Source: Variovorax paradoxus
GTDB taxonomy: Bacteria; Pseudomonadota; Gammaproteobacteria; Burkholderiales; Burkholderiaceae_C
Length of the DNA stretch: 64,000 bases
NCBI RefSeq assembly: GCF_902712855.1
Contig: NZ_LR743508.1
Location: forward strand, 992,001 to 1,056,000
Direction: 5' to 3'
Part shown: in pieces, positions 39,327 to 48,429 of the stretch
Layout of the letters: every line of letters starts with the position of its first letter
Numbering within the stretch: the stretch's first letter is position 1
The notes under the pieces: model-generated
The model's database searches: none
Seen by the model: only the letters and a program-made list of their open reading frames with translations
What the model was told of the DNA's origin: nothing
Translations under genes and position numbers: made by a program

Positions 39327-40388
39327 TCAAGGACGGGCTTCGAAGATCAGGTTGAAGGGGGTCTGGCTCGCGCGGCGGAAGCGCGTGAAGCCGCCTTGAG
39401 CGACGACCTCGGCGATGCGCGCCTCGCCTGCCTGTGCACCGAGGCACAGGCCGACCTCCTGCGAGCGCGAAGCCGGTGTGCAGATGAAGCTCGATGCCGA
39501 ATAGAACACCCGCCCCACCGGGTTGAGGTTGTCCTCGAGCCGGTCGTTGGCAAAGGGCTCGACGATCATCCACGTGCCTTGAGGTTTGAGGCTGCGCCGC
39601 ACGTGCGTCGCTGCGCCGACGGGGTCGCCCATGTCGTGCAGGCAGTCGAACACCGCGACCATGTCGTAGTCGTCTCCGGGAAAGTCCTTGGCGCTGGCCA
39701 CTTCGAAGCGCAGGCGCTGCGCGTCGTCGATACCTGCCTTTCGCGCGGTCTCGCGTGCGTGCTCGATGGAAGGCGCGTGGTAGTCGAAGCCGATGAAGCT
39801 CGACTTCGGATAGGCCTGCGCCATCAGCAGCGTCGATGCGCCGTGGCCGCAGCCCACGTCGGCCACGTGCGCACCGCGCTCGAGCAGCGGCGCGACGCCT
39901 TCCAGCGCGGGAATCCACTGGCTCGCGAGGTTGGCCGCGTAGCCGGGCCGGAAGAATCGCTCGGTACCGTGGAAGAGGGATGCATCGTGCTCGTGCCAGC
40001 CGATGCCCAGGCCGGTGCGCATGGCCTGGACCATCTTGGGAATGATCCTGAACTGCGCGACCGCGATCTGGAAGGCGCCGGGTATGAACGCCGGACTGCC
40101 TTCCTGTGCGAGGGCGAAGGCCTGCTCCTCCGACAGCGAGAACATCTCGCCCTGCGGCTCGTACTGCACATAGCCGCTGGCGGCCTGGGCGCAGAGCCAT
40201 TCGCGCAAGTAGCGCGGATCGGTCCCGGTGCGGCGCGCGAGCGTCTCGGCGCTGGCCGGGCCTTCGGCCAAGGCCTTGTACAGGCCCAGCTGGTCGCCCA
40301 CGACGACGGTGGCGGCATGCATCACGGCGCCCAGGTCGTGAACGAAGTTACCCATGAACGCGTTAAGCCGTGTTTCGTCGATGGCCAT
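39327..40388 (-). CDS. SAM-dependent methyltransferase with N-terminal dimerisation domain
   Basis: 353 residues. The N-terminal helical wHTH part (LNAFMGNFVHDLGAVMHAAT, LARRTGTDPRYLREWL) resembles O-methyltransferase dimerisation domains. Motif I is VADVGCGHGASTLLMAQAYP, followed by FIGFDYHAPSIEHAR. It groups with rRNA-methylase-like and small-molecule methyltransferases annotated in many soil bacteria. Its target is unknown. Divergent from a LuxR-type regulator, which may control it and DUF1059. Confidence 0.86.
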   Translation of the reverse strand: MAIDETRLNAFMGNFVHDLGAVMHAATVVVGDQLGLYKALAEGPASAETLARRTGTDPRYLREWLCAQAASGYVQYEPQGEMFSLSEEQAFALAQEGSPAFIPGAFQIAVAQFRIIPKMVQAMRTGLGIGWHEHDASLFHGTERFFRPGYAANLASQWIPALEGVAPLLERGAHVADVGCGHGASTLLMAQAYPKSSFIGFDYHAPSIEHARETARKAGIDDAQRLRFEVASAKDFPGDDYDMVAVFDCLHDMGDPVGAATHVRRSLKPQGTWMIVEPFANDRLEDNLNPVGRVFYSASSFICTPASRSQEVGLCLGAQAGEARIAEVVAQGGFTRFRRASQTPFNLIFEARP

Positions 40389-40532
40389 GTGTGTCCCCTT
40401 CGTCCGCAGGCGCCATGCGCGGCCTTCGCGTGCCTATACTGGATCGGCGGCGAGGGCCTGCGAGCATCCTGCGTCCCGATGCGCGCGGGCGCCATACGCA
40501 GCAATGCGTATGCGTCGTGAAAGGAACATGCC

Positions 40533-41003
40533 ATGACGCACTTGACGCGCAAGGACTGTGCAAGCGCGCTGCGCTTGCTGGAGCAACTGGAGTCCGGATG
40601 CTCGCCGGTGCGAAGGGGCACGCGAATGGCCGATGCGCTGCCGGGCCGCCGCGGATGGCGCCGTCGTTCGATGCGCGCCGACGACTATCGCCGCGCGGGC
40701 CTCGAGCACGCGGTCGCGGTGGCTTTCCTTTACCGCCTGGCGTGTCACGTCGAACTGCCGCTGCCTGCGGCGCCCGATGACGTGGCGCCGACCGTCCTCA
40801 CGCCGCGAGAAGTCGATGTGATGCACTGGGTGTCGCGCGGCAAGACCGATGCGGAGATCGCCGCCCTGCTGGAGATAAGCCCGCGCACGGTCCACAAGCA
40901 TCTGGAGCACATCTACGTGAAGCTGGGCGTGGAGACGCGCACGGCGGCGGTGATGCGCACGCTCGCGATGGGCAGGCCTCGCGCGCCGTGGCCGGCATCG
41001 TGA
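40533..41003 (+). CDS. LuxR-type transcriptional regulator
   Basis: 156 residues from an ATG after AAAGGAA. The C-terminal HTH spans LTPREVDVMHWVSRGKTDAE through SPRTVHKHLEHIYVKLGV. There is no receiver or autoinducer domain; the N-terminal 80 residues are short and Arg-rich, so the input signal is unclear. Divergent from the methyltransferase gene across 144 nt. Confidence 0.83.
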   Translation: MTHLTRKDCASALRLLEQLESGCSPVRRGTRMADALPGRRGWRRRSMRADDYRRAGLEHAVAVAFLYRLACHVELPLPAAPDDVAPTVLTPREVDVMHWVSRGKTDAEIAALLEISPRTVHKHLEHIYVKLGVETRTAAVMRTLAMGRPRAPWPAS

Positions 41004-41076
41004 TGGTGCGGCCCAGCCGTCGATGGCGAAGCGCTTGCGGGTGTGCGCCGCGCCTGGCTGCGGCACCTTCAGGCGC

Positions 41077-41424
41077 TCACATCGAGCGGCCGTCGAACTG
41101 CTTCACGGGGATGGCCTGGAGGTCGATGCCTTCGATGCAGCGCAGGTTGATGGCGGCCATGGGCTCGCCCTTGGGCGTGCTGGCTTCGCCGTAGGGATGG
41201 ATGCCGCAGGTCGGGCAGAAGCGGTGCTTGATGACGTGCTTGTTGAACAGGTAGGTCGATGCGTTCTGTTCGGGCGTGAGCAGATGCAGCGCGTCGCGCG
41301 GCACGAACCACATCAGCGTGCCCTTGCGCTGGCACATCGAGCAGTTGCATGCGGTGGCCGTTCCGATTTCTCCTTCGGCCTCGAAGCGGATGGCGCCGCA
41401 ATGGCAGCTTCCCTGGTACTTCAT
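41077..41424 (-). CDS. GFA-family zinc protein
   Basis: 115 residues starting MKYQGSCHCGAIRFEAEG, with CAGGAGA before the ATG. Zinc ligands are visible in SCHCG, CNCSMC and FCPTCG. The family (glutathione-dependent formaldehyde-activating type) is widely present; most members are not proven enzymes. No formaldehyde genes are adjacent. Its role is unknown. Confidence 0.85.
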   Translation of the reverse strand: MKYQGSCHCGAIRFEAEGEIGTATACNCSMCQRKGTLMWFVPRDALHLLTPEQNASTYLFNKHVIKHRFCPTCGIHPYGEASTPKGEPMAAINLRCIEGIDLQAIPVKQFDGRSM

Positions 41425-41520
41425 GTCCCGTCTCCTGTTGATTGTCAACCGGCGGGTTGAGTATTCGGCAGGTTCGCGGCCGTTGTCAAGGGCGCAGCGG
41501 TTCGGGCGCAGAGCGACCGG

Positions 41521-42213
41521 TCAGCCGCGCGGCGCAATGCAGAGCGCGTCCGCGTGGGACAGCAGCGTGTCGATCGAATCGTTGAGCCGCTGAACCGCGA
41601 GCGGCACGTCGCGGCTCACCACGGCCTCCATGATCTCGCGGTGCTCCGTGCGCGTGTGTTCGAGGTCGCGCTCGCGCACGTTGAGGCGGCGGTAGCGGTC
41701 GGACGCGTCGAACAGCAGTTCATGGAAATCGATCAGCCATTTCGACGGGCAGGCCGCGATCAGCGATGCATGGAACCTGCGGTGCAGCACCTCCCATTCG
41801 CGATGGGTCTGGCCGGTGGGCGAGGTCATGGGGCAGCGCCACATGCGGTGGTAGGCCAGCACCACCTCGTCTTCCCAGGCCTGGTCGCCATGCAGGAGCG
41901 ATTCGCGCACCACCACTTCATTGAGCAGCCGGCGCGCACGTACGAGGTCGATGAGGTCGTCGCGCGACAGCGCCGCCACGCGGAAGCCCCGGCGCTCGAA
42001 CTGCTCGACCAGCCGCACCGAGATGAGCCGGTTGAGCGCCTCGCGGATCGGGCTCGCGCCCACCTCGTAGCGCGCCTCGAGCGCTTCGATGCGCAGCTTC
42101 TCGCCCGGCGCCAGCCGGCCTTCGAGGATGTCTTCGCGCAGGCGTTCGAACACCATGCTCGCGCGCGTGGCGCCTTGCAGTTCTTCGGTGGGCGATGGCG
42201 GGTTCTGGCTCAT
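41521..42213 (-). CDS. GntR/FCD-type regulator
   Basis: 230 residues from the ATG giving MSQNPPSPTEEL; an ATG at 42261 would add 16 residues and has no better ribosome site. The HTH is in RIEALEARYEVGASPIREALNRL, and the FCD effector domain follows, with metal-binding His in HRRFHASLIAAC and HREIMEAV. It is divergent from the dioxygenase gene. Two TTATCGATAA palindromes lie between them, the likely operators. Confidence 0.88.
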   Translation of the reverse strand: MSQNPPSPTEELQGATRASMVFERLREDILEGRLAPGEKLRIEALEARYEVGASPIREALNRLISVRLVEQFERRGFRVAALSRDDLIDLVRARRLLNEVVVRESLLHGDQAWEDEVVLAYHRMWRCPMTSPTGQTHREWEVLHRRFHASLIAACPSKWLIDFHELLFDASDRYRRLNVRERDLEHTRTEHREIMEAVVSRDVPLAVQRLNDSIDTLLSHADALCIAPRG

Positions 42214-42270
42214 GGCATCGGGTGTGTCGCTCGGGTTTGTACCGAGCAGGGTCGGCAGCATGCGTAAATA

Positions 42271-42319
42271 TTATCGATAAAAATAGAGATCAGGTCGTTC
42301 AATCCTCTTTTATCGATAA
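42271..42319. promoter_or_regulatory. Paired TTATCGATAA palindromes between the GntR gene and dioxygenase
   Basis: TTATCGATAA occurs at 42271-42280 and again at 42310-42319, centre to centre 39 nt. The second touches the ribosome site of the dioxygenase gene (AAAAGGTG). The first lies just upstream of the regulator's start. This fits repression of both genes by the GntR protein. Confidence 0.6.
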
Positions 42320-42331
42320 AAGGTGACATTC

Positions 42332-42913
42332 ATGGCCGCCGGCATTCGCCCCACCACGTTCGCGCACATCGTCTACCGCACGTACCGCTTCGAGCAGATG
42401 CTGGTCTGGTACACCTCGGTGTTCTGCGCCAAGGTGCAGTACCAGAACCCGGTGATCGCCTTCGTCACCTACGACGACGAACACCATCGCGTGGCGCTGT
42501 TGAATCTCGGGCTGATGAAGGGCCCTTCGGAGGCCGCGGCTCCGCGCGGCCAGCCGGGCGTCGATCACGTGGCCTACGGCTTCGGTTCGCTGCGCGAGCT
42601 GCTCGACAAGCATGCCGAGCTCAAGGCCCAGGGCATCGTGCCGTACTGGTGCGTGCACCATGGCATCACTGTGTCGCTGTACTACGCGGACCCCGACGGC
42701 AACCAGATGGAATTCCAGACCGACAGCTACACCACGAACGACGCCGCCAATGCGTTCATGCACGGCCCGCATTTCGAGACCAACCCCATTGGCGTGGAGT
42801 TCGACCCCGACGAGATGCGCGCGCGGCTGGACGCCGGCGAGGACGTGGCCACGCTGCTGCTGCGCACCACGCACCTGCCGGTGGCGGACGTGCGCGGCTC
42901 GATGATGGGTTGA
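42332..42913 (+). CDS. Extradiol ring-cleavage dioxygenase (VOC type)
   Basis: 193 residues from ATG (MAAGIRPTTFAHIVYRTYRF) with AAGGTG. Metal ligands are expected at His in FAHIVYRT, His in GVDHVAYGFG and Glu in PDGNQMEFQTD, in the order H-H-E of type I extradiol enzymes. It is short, with one full VOC module and a ~45-residue tail, compared with ~300 for two-domain BphC. It likely opens a catechol-type ring; other VOC activities are possible. Followed by the NTF2-like gene. Confidence 0.8.
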   Translation: MAAGIRPTTFAHIVYRTYRFEQMLVWYTSVFCAKVQYQNPVIAFVTYDDEHHRVALLNLGLMKGPSEAAAPRGQPGVDHVAYGFGSLRELLDKHAELKAQGIVPYWCVHHGITVSLYYADPDGNQMEFQTDSYTTNDAANAFMHGPHFETNPIGVEFDPDEMRARLDAGEDVATLLLRTTHLPVADVRGSMMG

Positions 42914-42929
42914 ACGCGTGGAACGGGAC

Positions 42930-43364
42930 ATGCCAGCCATGCCGGCGAGCCGGCTCGAGGACGAGGCTGCATGCGCGCGGCTGTGCATCGACTTCGCGAA
43001 CCATCTCGATGCGCGGCGCTACGAGCGGGTGCTGGGCCTTTTCACCGAAGATGCGGCGCTCGACCGCATGGGCAACGTGTCGCAGGGCCGCGCGGAGATC
43101 GCGCGCTTCCTGGCGGGGCGGCCCGTGCAGACGACCACGCGCCACGTGTGCTCGAACATCCGCGTGAGCTTCGAAGGCGAGCCCGAAGGAGAGGCCGGCG
43201 GCGTCTGCTACGTGCTTTTCTTCCAGGGCGCGGATGATGCCGACGGTGGGGCTCCACGGCTGTCGGGGCCGCCCTCGGTGGTCGAGTACCACGACAGGTT
43301 CAGGCGCACGCCGGACGGCTGGAAGATCCACTCGCGGCGCATTTGCATGGCCATCCGCGCCTGA
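42930..43364 (+). CDS. NTF2-like (SnoaL_4) protein
   Basis: 144 residues from an ATG 16 nt after the dioxygenase stop; a GTG at 42918 is an alternative. The fold is shown by CARLCIDFANHLDARRYERVL at the start and VVEYHDRFRRTPDGWKIHSR at the end. Such proteins include small subunits of ring-hydroxylating dioxygenases and isomerases. It is probably the second gene of a short GntR-controlled unit. Role inferred only. Confidence 0.78.
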   Translation: MPAMPASRLEDEAACARLCIDFANHLDARRYERVLGLFTEDAALDRMGNVSQGRAEIARFLAGRPVQTTTRHVCSNIRVSFEGEPEGEAGGVCYVLFFQGADDADGGAPRLSGPPSVVEYHDRFRRTPDGWKIHSRRICMAIRA

Positions 43365-43370
43365 GCGCGC

Positions 43371-44453
43371 TCAGCCCCAGCGCGCCAGCACGTCCGACAT
43401 GGCTGTCGCCTGCGACGGCGCAGGCCCCTGGACCGCCGATGGCGTGCGCGAGAAGCGCGGCGCGGGCGCAGGATGTGCCACGCCGTCCACATCGACGAAG
43501 GCCTCGCGTGCGCGCTGGTGCGGATGCGCCGGCGCCTCGCTCAGCGCCAGCACCGGCGCAAAGCAGGCGTCGCTGCCTTCGAGCCGCGCGGTCCAGTCGT
43601 CGCGGGTGCGCGTTCGGAAGATGCGCTCGAGTTCCGCGCGCAACGCCGGCCATTGCGCGCGGTCGTGCTGCGCGCCTCGCAACGCGGGGTCGACGCCGAT
43701 GCGTTCGCACAGGTCGGCGAAGAACTGGGGCTCGAGCGGTCCGATGCATACGTGGCGCGCGTCCGCCGTCTCGTAGGTGCCGTAGTAGGGCGCTCCGCCG
43801 TCCAGCGCATTGCTGCCGCGCGCCTCGGCGAAGCTGCCGCGCATCGCGCTGGTCGCGAACAGGCTCATCAGCGAGGTCACGCCGTCGGTGATGGCCGCAT
43901 CCACCACCTGCCCGCGGCCCGAGCGCCGCGCTTCGTGCAGCGCAGCGAGGATGCCGACGACCAGGTAGAGGCTGCCGCCGCCGTAGTCGCCCACCAGGTT
44001 GAGCGGCGGCACCGGCGCGCCGCCCGCCGGGCCGATGGCATGCAGTGCGCCGGTCAGCGCGATGTAGTTGATGTCGTGCCCGGCCGCCTGTGCGAGCGGG
44101 CCGTGCTGGCCCCAGCCGGTCATGCGGCCGTACACCAGCTGCGGGTTGCGCGCTGCCACCGCGTCAGGCCCGAGGCCCAGGCGTTCCATCACGCCCGGGC
44201 GAAAGCCTTCGACCAGCACGTCGGCACGCTCGAGCAGGTGCAGCACCTCCTCGCGTGCCTGCGGGTTCTTCAGGTCGACCAGCACCACGGTGCGGCCGCG
44301 CCCGGTGATGTCGGTGCGATCGCCGAGCTTGCGGCCGGGCCGGTCGACGGTGACCACGTCGGCACCCATGTCGGACAGCAGCATGCAAGCGAAGGGGCCG
44401 GGACCGAGCCCGGCGAACTCGACCACCTTCAGGCCGTTCAACGGTCCGTTCAT
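43371..44453 (-). CDS. CaiB/BaiF-family CoA-transferase or racemase
   Basis: 360 residues. It starts MNGPLNGLKVVEFAGLGPGPF, the alpha-methylacyl-CoA racemase style start, and has the catalytic-type Asp in LVGDYGGGSLYLVV. LVYGRMTGWGQHGPLAQAAGHD is typical of AMACR. It either moves CoA between acids or epimerises a 2-methylacyl-CoA. Last gene of the eight-gene operon; starts by overlap with the DUF35 gene (ATGA). Confidence 0.88.
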   Translation of the reverse strand: MNGPLNGLKVVEFAGLGPGPFACMLLSDMGADVVTVDRPGRKLGDRTDITGRGRTVVLVDLKNPQAREEVLHLLERADVLVEGFRPGVMERLGLGPDAVAARNPQLVYGRMTGWGQHGPLAQAAGHDINYIALTGALHAIGPAGGAPVPPLNLVGDYGGGSLYLVVGILAALHEARRSGRGQVVDAAITDGVTSLMSLFATSAMRGSFAEARGSNALDGGAPYYGTYETADARHVCIGPLEPQFFADLCERIGVDPALRGAQHDRAQWPALRAELERIFRTRTRDDWTARLEGSDACFAPVLALSEAPAHPHQRAREAFVDVDGVAHPAPAPRFSRTPSAVQGPAPSQATAMSDVLARWG

Positions 44454-44917
44454 CGAGCGTCCTTAGTGTGCAGCCGCCATTGCAGCAGCGAGAAAGGCGG
44501 TTGCGCGCCGGCATGGTGCTCGTACACGCCTTCGACCTCCGCGCCGATCCGCACTTCCTGCATCGGGTCGCCCAGCAGGTTGCCGACCATGCGCACCAGG
44601 CCCGCGTGCGGCAGTTCCACCAGCACCACGAGGTAGGCGCCGTGCCCCTTCAGCGCAGCATGTGCCGGGTGCCAGACGCGCTCCCAGCTGTATACGCGTC
44701 CGCGCGGCGCCACGTCTTCCCACGGCGGATCGAAGGCATGGCAGTGGTGGCAGATCCATTCGGGTCCGAACTGCCAGGTGCCGCATGCGGCGCAATGCTG
44801 CACGCGCAGGCGGCGCTCGCGCAGCCCCGACCAGTAGGGCTCGGACAGTCCGTCGGGCTCGGGCGCCGGAACCGGCAGGCCGGGCGGAAGGTAGCGGGTG
44901 GGGGTCGTGTCGTTCAC
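44450..44917 (-). CDS. DUF35 OB-fold zinc-ribbon protein (thiolase partner)
   Basis: 155 residues from a GTG that overlaps the thiolase stop (GTGA). The rubredoxin-like zinc ribbon is HCAACGTWQFGPEWICHHC and the OB-fold follows (GRVYSWERVWHPAH). DUF35 proteins bind next to thiolase-like subunits and pass or gate the acyl-CoA, as shown for steroid and archaeal thiolase complexes. Gene order here matches that partnership. Confidence 0.88.
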   Translation of the reverse strand: MNDTTPTRYLPPGLPVPAPEPDGLSEPYWSGLRERRLRVQHCAACGTWQFGPEWICHHCHAFDPPWEDVAPRGRVYSWERVWHPAHAALKGHGAYLVVLVELPHAGLVRMVGNLLGDPMQEVRIGAEVEGVYEHHAGAQPPFSLLQWRLHTKDAR

Positions 44918-46095
44918 AGCACGTTCTCCGATGCCAGCAGGAGGTCGCTCACCGGTGTCACCATCGGCCCGCCGATCACGAGTGCCACGTCGCTGCGCGC
45001 CGCCTGGCTCGTGGAGGTGCCGCGCACCTGGCGCACGGCCTCCAGCACGAGTTCGAAGCCGTGCATGTAGCACTCGGCAAGATTGCCGCCGCTGGTGTTC
45101 AGCGGCAGCCGTCCCGAGGGCGCGACGAGGTTGTCCAGCGTGAGGAATTCGTTCGCTTCCTCCGGCGCGAAGAAGCCGTGCTCGGCCAGTGCCATCGCCA
45201 CGCCGCCGGTGAAGTTCTCGTAGCTCTGCACCACGCCCACGTCGGCGGGCGCGATACCGGCCATGGCGTAGAGATCGGGCGCCACGGTGTCGAAGCCGGC
45301 GCTGCCGTAGCGCGGCGCATTGTGGGGCGCAGCGCCGGCGCGGTGCCCCGAGCCCGTCGCCGCACCGAGGACGTACGCGGGCTTGCGTGCGAAGTCGCGG
45401 GCGCGCTCCGCGGCCACCAGCACGATGGCCGCTGCGCCGTCGTTCTCCATGCAGCAGTCGTAGAGATGGAAGGGCTCGGCGATCCAGCGCGAGGCGTCGT
45501 AGGTCTCGGCGCTCAGCGGCTTGCCGTGCATCACCGCGCGCGGGTTGGCCTGCGCGTGGTGGTACGACGCGAGCGCGATGGCGCGCATCGCCTCCTGGCG
45601 AACGCCGTGCTCATGCATGAAGCGGCGCGCGCGCATCGCGAAACGTTGCGGTGGCGACAGCACGCCGTAGGGCATCAGGTAGGCCTTCTCGCCCGCTACG
45701 CTGTCGATGCCCGCCACTTGGCCGAAGCGCCCGTGCTGCCCTTGCGCCAGCGCGCGGAAAACGACCACGCAATCGGCCAGGCCGGCCGCGATGGCGGCGG
45801 CGCCGTTGGCCACCGCCGCGCAGCAACCGCCGCCACCGCCGCCCCATTGCATGGTGGCGCTGCGCAGGCGGCGGATGCCCAATGCCGCGGCGAGCCGCGA
45901 GGCGTCGCTGCGGTCGTCGCTGTAGGAAGCGAAACCGTCGATCTCGCGCGGATCGAGTCCCGCGTCCTCGCAAGCCGCGAGGATGGCCTTCAGCGCGAGC
46001 TTGAACTCCGCATCGGGCGACTGGCTGTGCTTGTAGTAGCGGGTCTCGCCGATGCCGACGACCGCCACCCGGCCTCGCAGCGATCGCACGCTCAT
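44914..46095 (-). CDS. SCP2-type thiolase-family protein
   Basis: 393 residues starting MSVRSLRGRVAVVGIGETRY. Typical motifs include QSYENFTGGVAMALAEHGFF and LPLNTSGGNLAECYMHGFEL. The region where the nucleophilic Cys usually lies reads WGGGGGGCCAAVANGAAAI, so two Cys are candidates. Non-condensing thiolases of this type cut beta-ketoacyl-CoA, often with a DUF35 partner. Overlaps on both sides (ATGA and GTGA) show tight co-translation. Confidence 0.87.
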   Translation of the reverse strand: MSVRSLRGRVAVVGIGETRYYKHSQSPDAEFKLALKAILAACEDAGLDPREIDGFASYSDDRSDASRLAAALGIRRLRSATMQWGGGGGGCCAAVANGAAAIAAGLADCVVVFRALAQGQHGRFGQVAGIDSVAGEKAYLMPYGVLSPPQRFAMRARRFMHEHGVRQEAMRAIALASYHHAQANPRAVMHGKPLSAETYDASRWIAEPFHLYDCCMENDGAAAIVLVAAERARDFARKPAYVLGAATGSGHRAGAAPHNAPRYGSAGFDTVAPDLYAMAGIAPADVGVVQSYENFTGGVAMALAEHGFFAPEEANEFLTLDNLVAPSGRLPLNTSGGNLAECYMHGFELVLEAVRQVRGTSTSQAARSDVALVIGGPMVTPVSDLLLASENVL

Positions 46096-47384
46096 GCCGG
46101 TGCGTCCGCGGTCTCGTGGCGTGCGGCGGGCGGGCCGAACGCGCCGGCCTGCGCCAGCGACGCGAGCCGCTCGTCGCCGTAGCCGAGCGCTTCGCGCAGC
46201 ACCTCGTGCGTGTGCTGCCCGACGGTCGGCGCCGCCACCGGGTCCGCGATGGGCGTGCGTCCGTAGCGGATGGGCAGCGCCATGTTCGGCACCCAACCCA
46301 CGGCCGGGTGCGGAATGCGCGTGACCAGCCGGCGCTCGCGTGCCTCCGGCGAGCGGATCGCCTCGCCGACCGAGCGCACCTCGCCGCACGGCACGCCGGC
46401 CGCGCGCATGCGGGCCTGCCAATGCGTCCACGGCTGCTGCGCAAAGGCTTCGCCGAGCAGCGCGAACAGCGCCTCGCGCCGCGCGGAGCGCTCGCGCCCC
46501 GTGGCGTAGGCCGGGTCGGCCGCCACGTCGGGCCGCTCGATCACCTGCGTCATGAGCCGCTGGAAGATCTTGTTGTTGCCGCAGTTGATGTAGAACGACC
46601 GGTCCTTCGCCTCGAACACGCCCGACGGACAGGTGTCCGGGCTGGTGTTGCCGTGCCGCTGGGGCTCGGCGCCGCTGAACACGTGCTGCAGCGTGGCGTA
46701 GCCCGTCATCAGCACCGCGTTGTCGAACAGAGCCACTTCCATCGACTGCCCGCGGCCGGTGCGCTCGCGCGCCACCAGTGCGCCCAGGATGGCGTTGCAG
46801 GCCATCATCGCGGTGCTGATGTCCATCACCGGCGACAGCGCGCGCACGCCCTGGCGGTCGGCATAGCCGTTCATCGACACGAAGCCGCTCTCGGCCTGCG
46901 CGATGGGATCGAAGCCGAGCCGGTCGGCGAACGCGCCGTCGCGGCCATACGCGGACACCGAGCAGTACACGACCTCGGGATTGGTCCTGCGGATGCTCTC
47001 GTAGTCGAGCCCGAAGCGCGCCATCACGCCGCTGGAGAAGTTCTCGACCACCACGTCGGCCGACGCGGCCAGCGCGCGCGCCACCTCCAGGCCTTCGGGC
47101 GTCTTCAGGTCGAGCGCCACGCTGCGCTTGTTGCGGTTCGACCAGAGGAACGGCGCACCCTGCGCCAGATCGGGGTGCACCGGCGGGTACTGGCGGAAGT
47201 CGTCGCCGCGGCCCGGCGCCTCGATCTTGAGCACGTCGGCGCCCATGTCGCCCAGCATCATCGTGGCGAAGGGCCCCGCGATGAAATGGGTGAAATCGAC
47301 CACCTTGATGCCGTCGAGCGCCTTCGGCGCACCGGCGGGGCGGGGCGTGTGTTCGGGAAAATCGCTTGCGATGTCGTCGAGCAT
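46092..47384 (-). CDS. CaiB/BaiF CoA-transferase
   Basis: 430 residues. ALDGIKVVDFTHFIAGPFATMM and GADVLKIEAPGRGDDFRQYP are the family N-terminal motifs, with the catalytic Asp expected at SPVMDISTAMM. It probably moves CoA onto the pathway's acid substrate (class III transfer). Begins 11 nt after the Bug receptor gene and ends in overlap with the thiolase gene. Confidence 0.9.
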   Translation of the reverse strand: MLDDIASDFPEHTPRPAGAPKALDGIKVVDFTHFIAGPFATMMLGDMGADVLKIEAPGRGDDFRQYPPVHPDLAQGAPFLWSNRNKRSVALDLKTPEGLEVARALAASADVVVENFSSGVMARFGLDYESIRRTNPEVVYCSVSAYGRDGAFADRLGFDPIAQAESGFVSMNGYADRQGVRALSPVMDISTAMMACNAILGALVARERTGRGQSMEVALFDNAVLMTGYATLQHVFSGAEPQRHGNTSPDTCPSGVFEAKDRSFYINCGNNKIFQRLMTQVIERPDVAADPAYATGRERSARREALFALLGEAFAQQPWTHWQARMRAAGVPCGEVRSVGEAIRSPEARERRLVTRIPHPAVGWVPNMALPIRYGRTPIADPVAAPTVGQHTHEVLREALGYGDERLASLAQAGAFGPPAARHETADAPA

Positions 47385-47395
47385 GGATCGGGGTC

Positions 47396-48376
47396 TCACA
47401 TCTGGATGTTGGCTTTGCGCACGACCGGGCCCCACTGCGCCATCTCGTCGCGAATGAGCTTGTCGAGTTCCTGCGGCGTGCTGCTGCGCGCTTCCACGTT
47501 GCGGTCGGCGAACATCTTTCGCACCTCGGGCCGCGCGACCGCGGTGGCGACGGCGGCCTGCAGCTTGTCGACCACGTCCTTCGGCGTGTCCTTCGGTGCG
47601 AGCACGCCGAACCAGGCTGAGCTGCGGAAGCCGGGCACGTCGTCCGCGATGGCCGGCAGGCCGGGGACGGTGTCGGTCGGCTTGAGGGTGCCCACCGCGA
47701 GGTAGCGCACCTTGCCGGAGTTGACGAGCGTCGCGCCGTCGAGCCCGGTGACGAAGGCGGCCTGCAACTGGCCGCCGGCGAAGGCGGTCATCATCGGTGC
47801 GCCGCCGTTGTAGGGAATGTGTTGCAGCCGCAGACCCGCGGCGTCGTTGAAGTATTCGGCCGACAGGTGCGACAGGGAGCCGTTGCCGACCGAGCCGATG
47901 TTCAGCGACGTGCCGTTCTTCTTCGCGTAGGCGAGGAACTCCTTCATCGTCTTCGCGGGGCTGTCGGCCGGCACGGCGAGGATCATCGGCGTGATCGCCA
48001 CGGTGGAGATGGGCCGCAGGTCCTTCAGCTCGTCGTAGGGCACCTTGCGCATCAGTCCGACCACCGCATTGGGCCCGGTGTTGCCGAACACCAGCGTGTA
48101 GCCGTCGGGCGCTGCCTTGGCCACGAAGTCGACGCCGATGGTGCCGCCCGCGCCGGGCTTGTTCTCGACGATGACCGTCTGGCCCAGCGTCTCGCTCATC
48201 GACTGCTGGATGGCGCGCGCGAGCTGGTCGGTGCTGCCGCCGGCCGCATAGGGAACGATCATGCGGATCGGCTTGCTCGGGAAGCTGCCTTGCGCGAAGG
48301 CGGGAAGCATGCCCGCGGCGAGCGAGAGGCCTGCGGCGCACAGCAGCGCGCGGCGGTGGAAGAGGGCGGGTTTCAT
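47396..48376 (-). CDS. Bug/TctC-family periplasmic solute receptor
   Basis: 326 residues with a signal peptide (RRALLCAAGLSLAAGMLPAFAQ). The mature sequence has IRMIVPYAAGGSTDQLAR and VENKPGAGGTIGVDFVAKA, the two Bug motifs. Receptors of this family bind carboxylates in the periplasm; many have no dedicated transporter, as here. Its place in a catabolic operon suggests it senses or delivers the pathway substrate. Confidence 0.92.
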   Translation of the reverse strand: MKPALFHRRALLCAAGLSLAAGMLPAFAQGSFPSKPIRMIVPYAAGGSTDQLARAIQQSMSETLGQTVIVENKPGAGGTIGVDFVAKAAPDGYTLVFGNTGPNAVVGLMRKVPYDELKDLRPISTVAITPMILAVPADSPAKTMKEFLAYAKKNGTSLNIGSVGNGSLSHLSAEYFNDAAGLRLQHIPYNGGAPMMTAFAGGQLQAAFVTGLDGATLVNSGKVRYLAVGTLKPTDTVPGLPAIADDVPGFRSSAWFGVLAPKDTPKDVVDKLQAAVATAVARPEVRKMFADRNVEARSSTPQELDKLIRDEMAQWGPVVRKANIQM

Positions 48377-48429
48377 GGGGCGTTGTCTCCTTGTCTTGTG
48401 ATTGCGTGGGTGAATTCTTCGATCGACAG

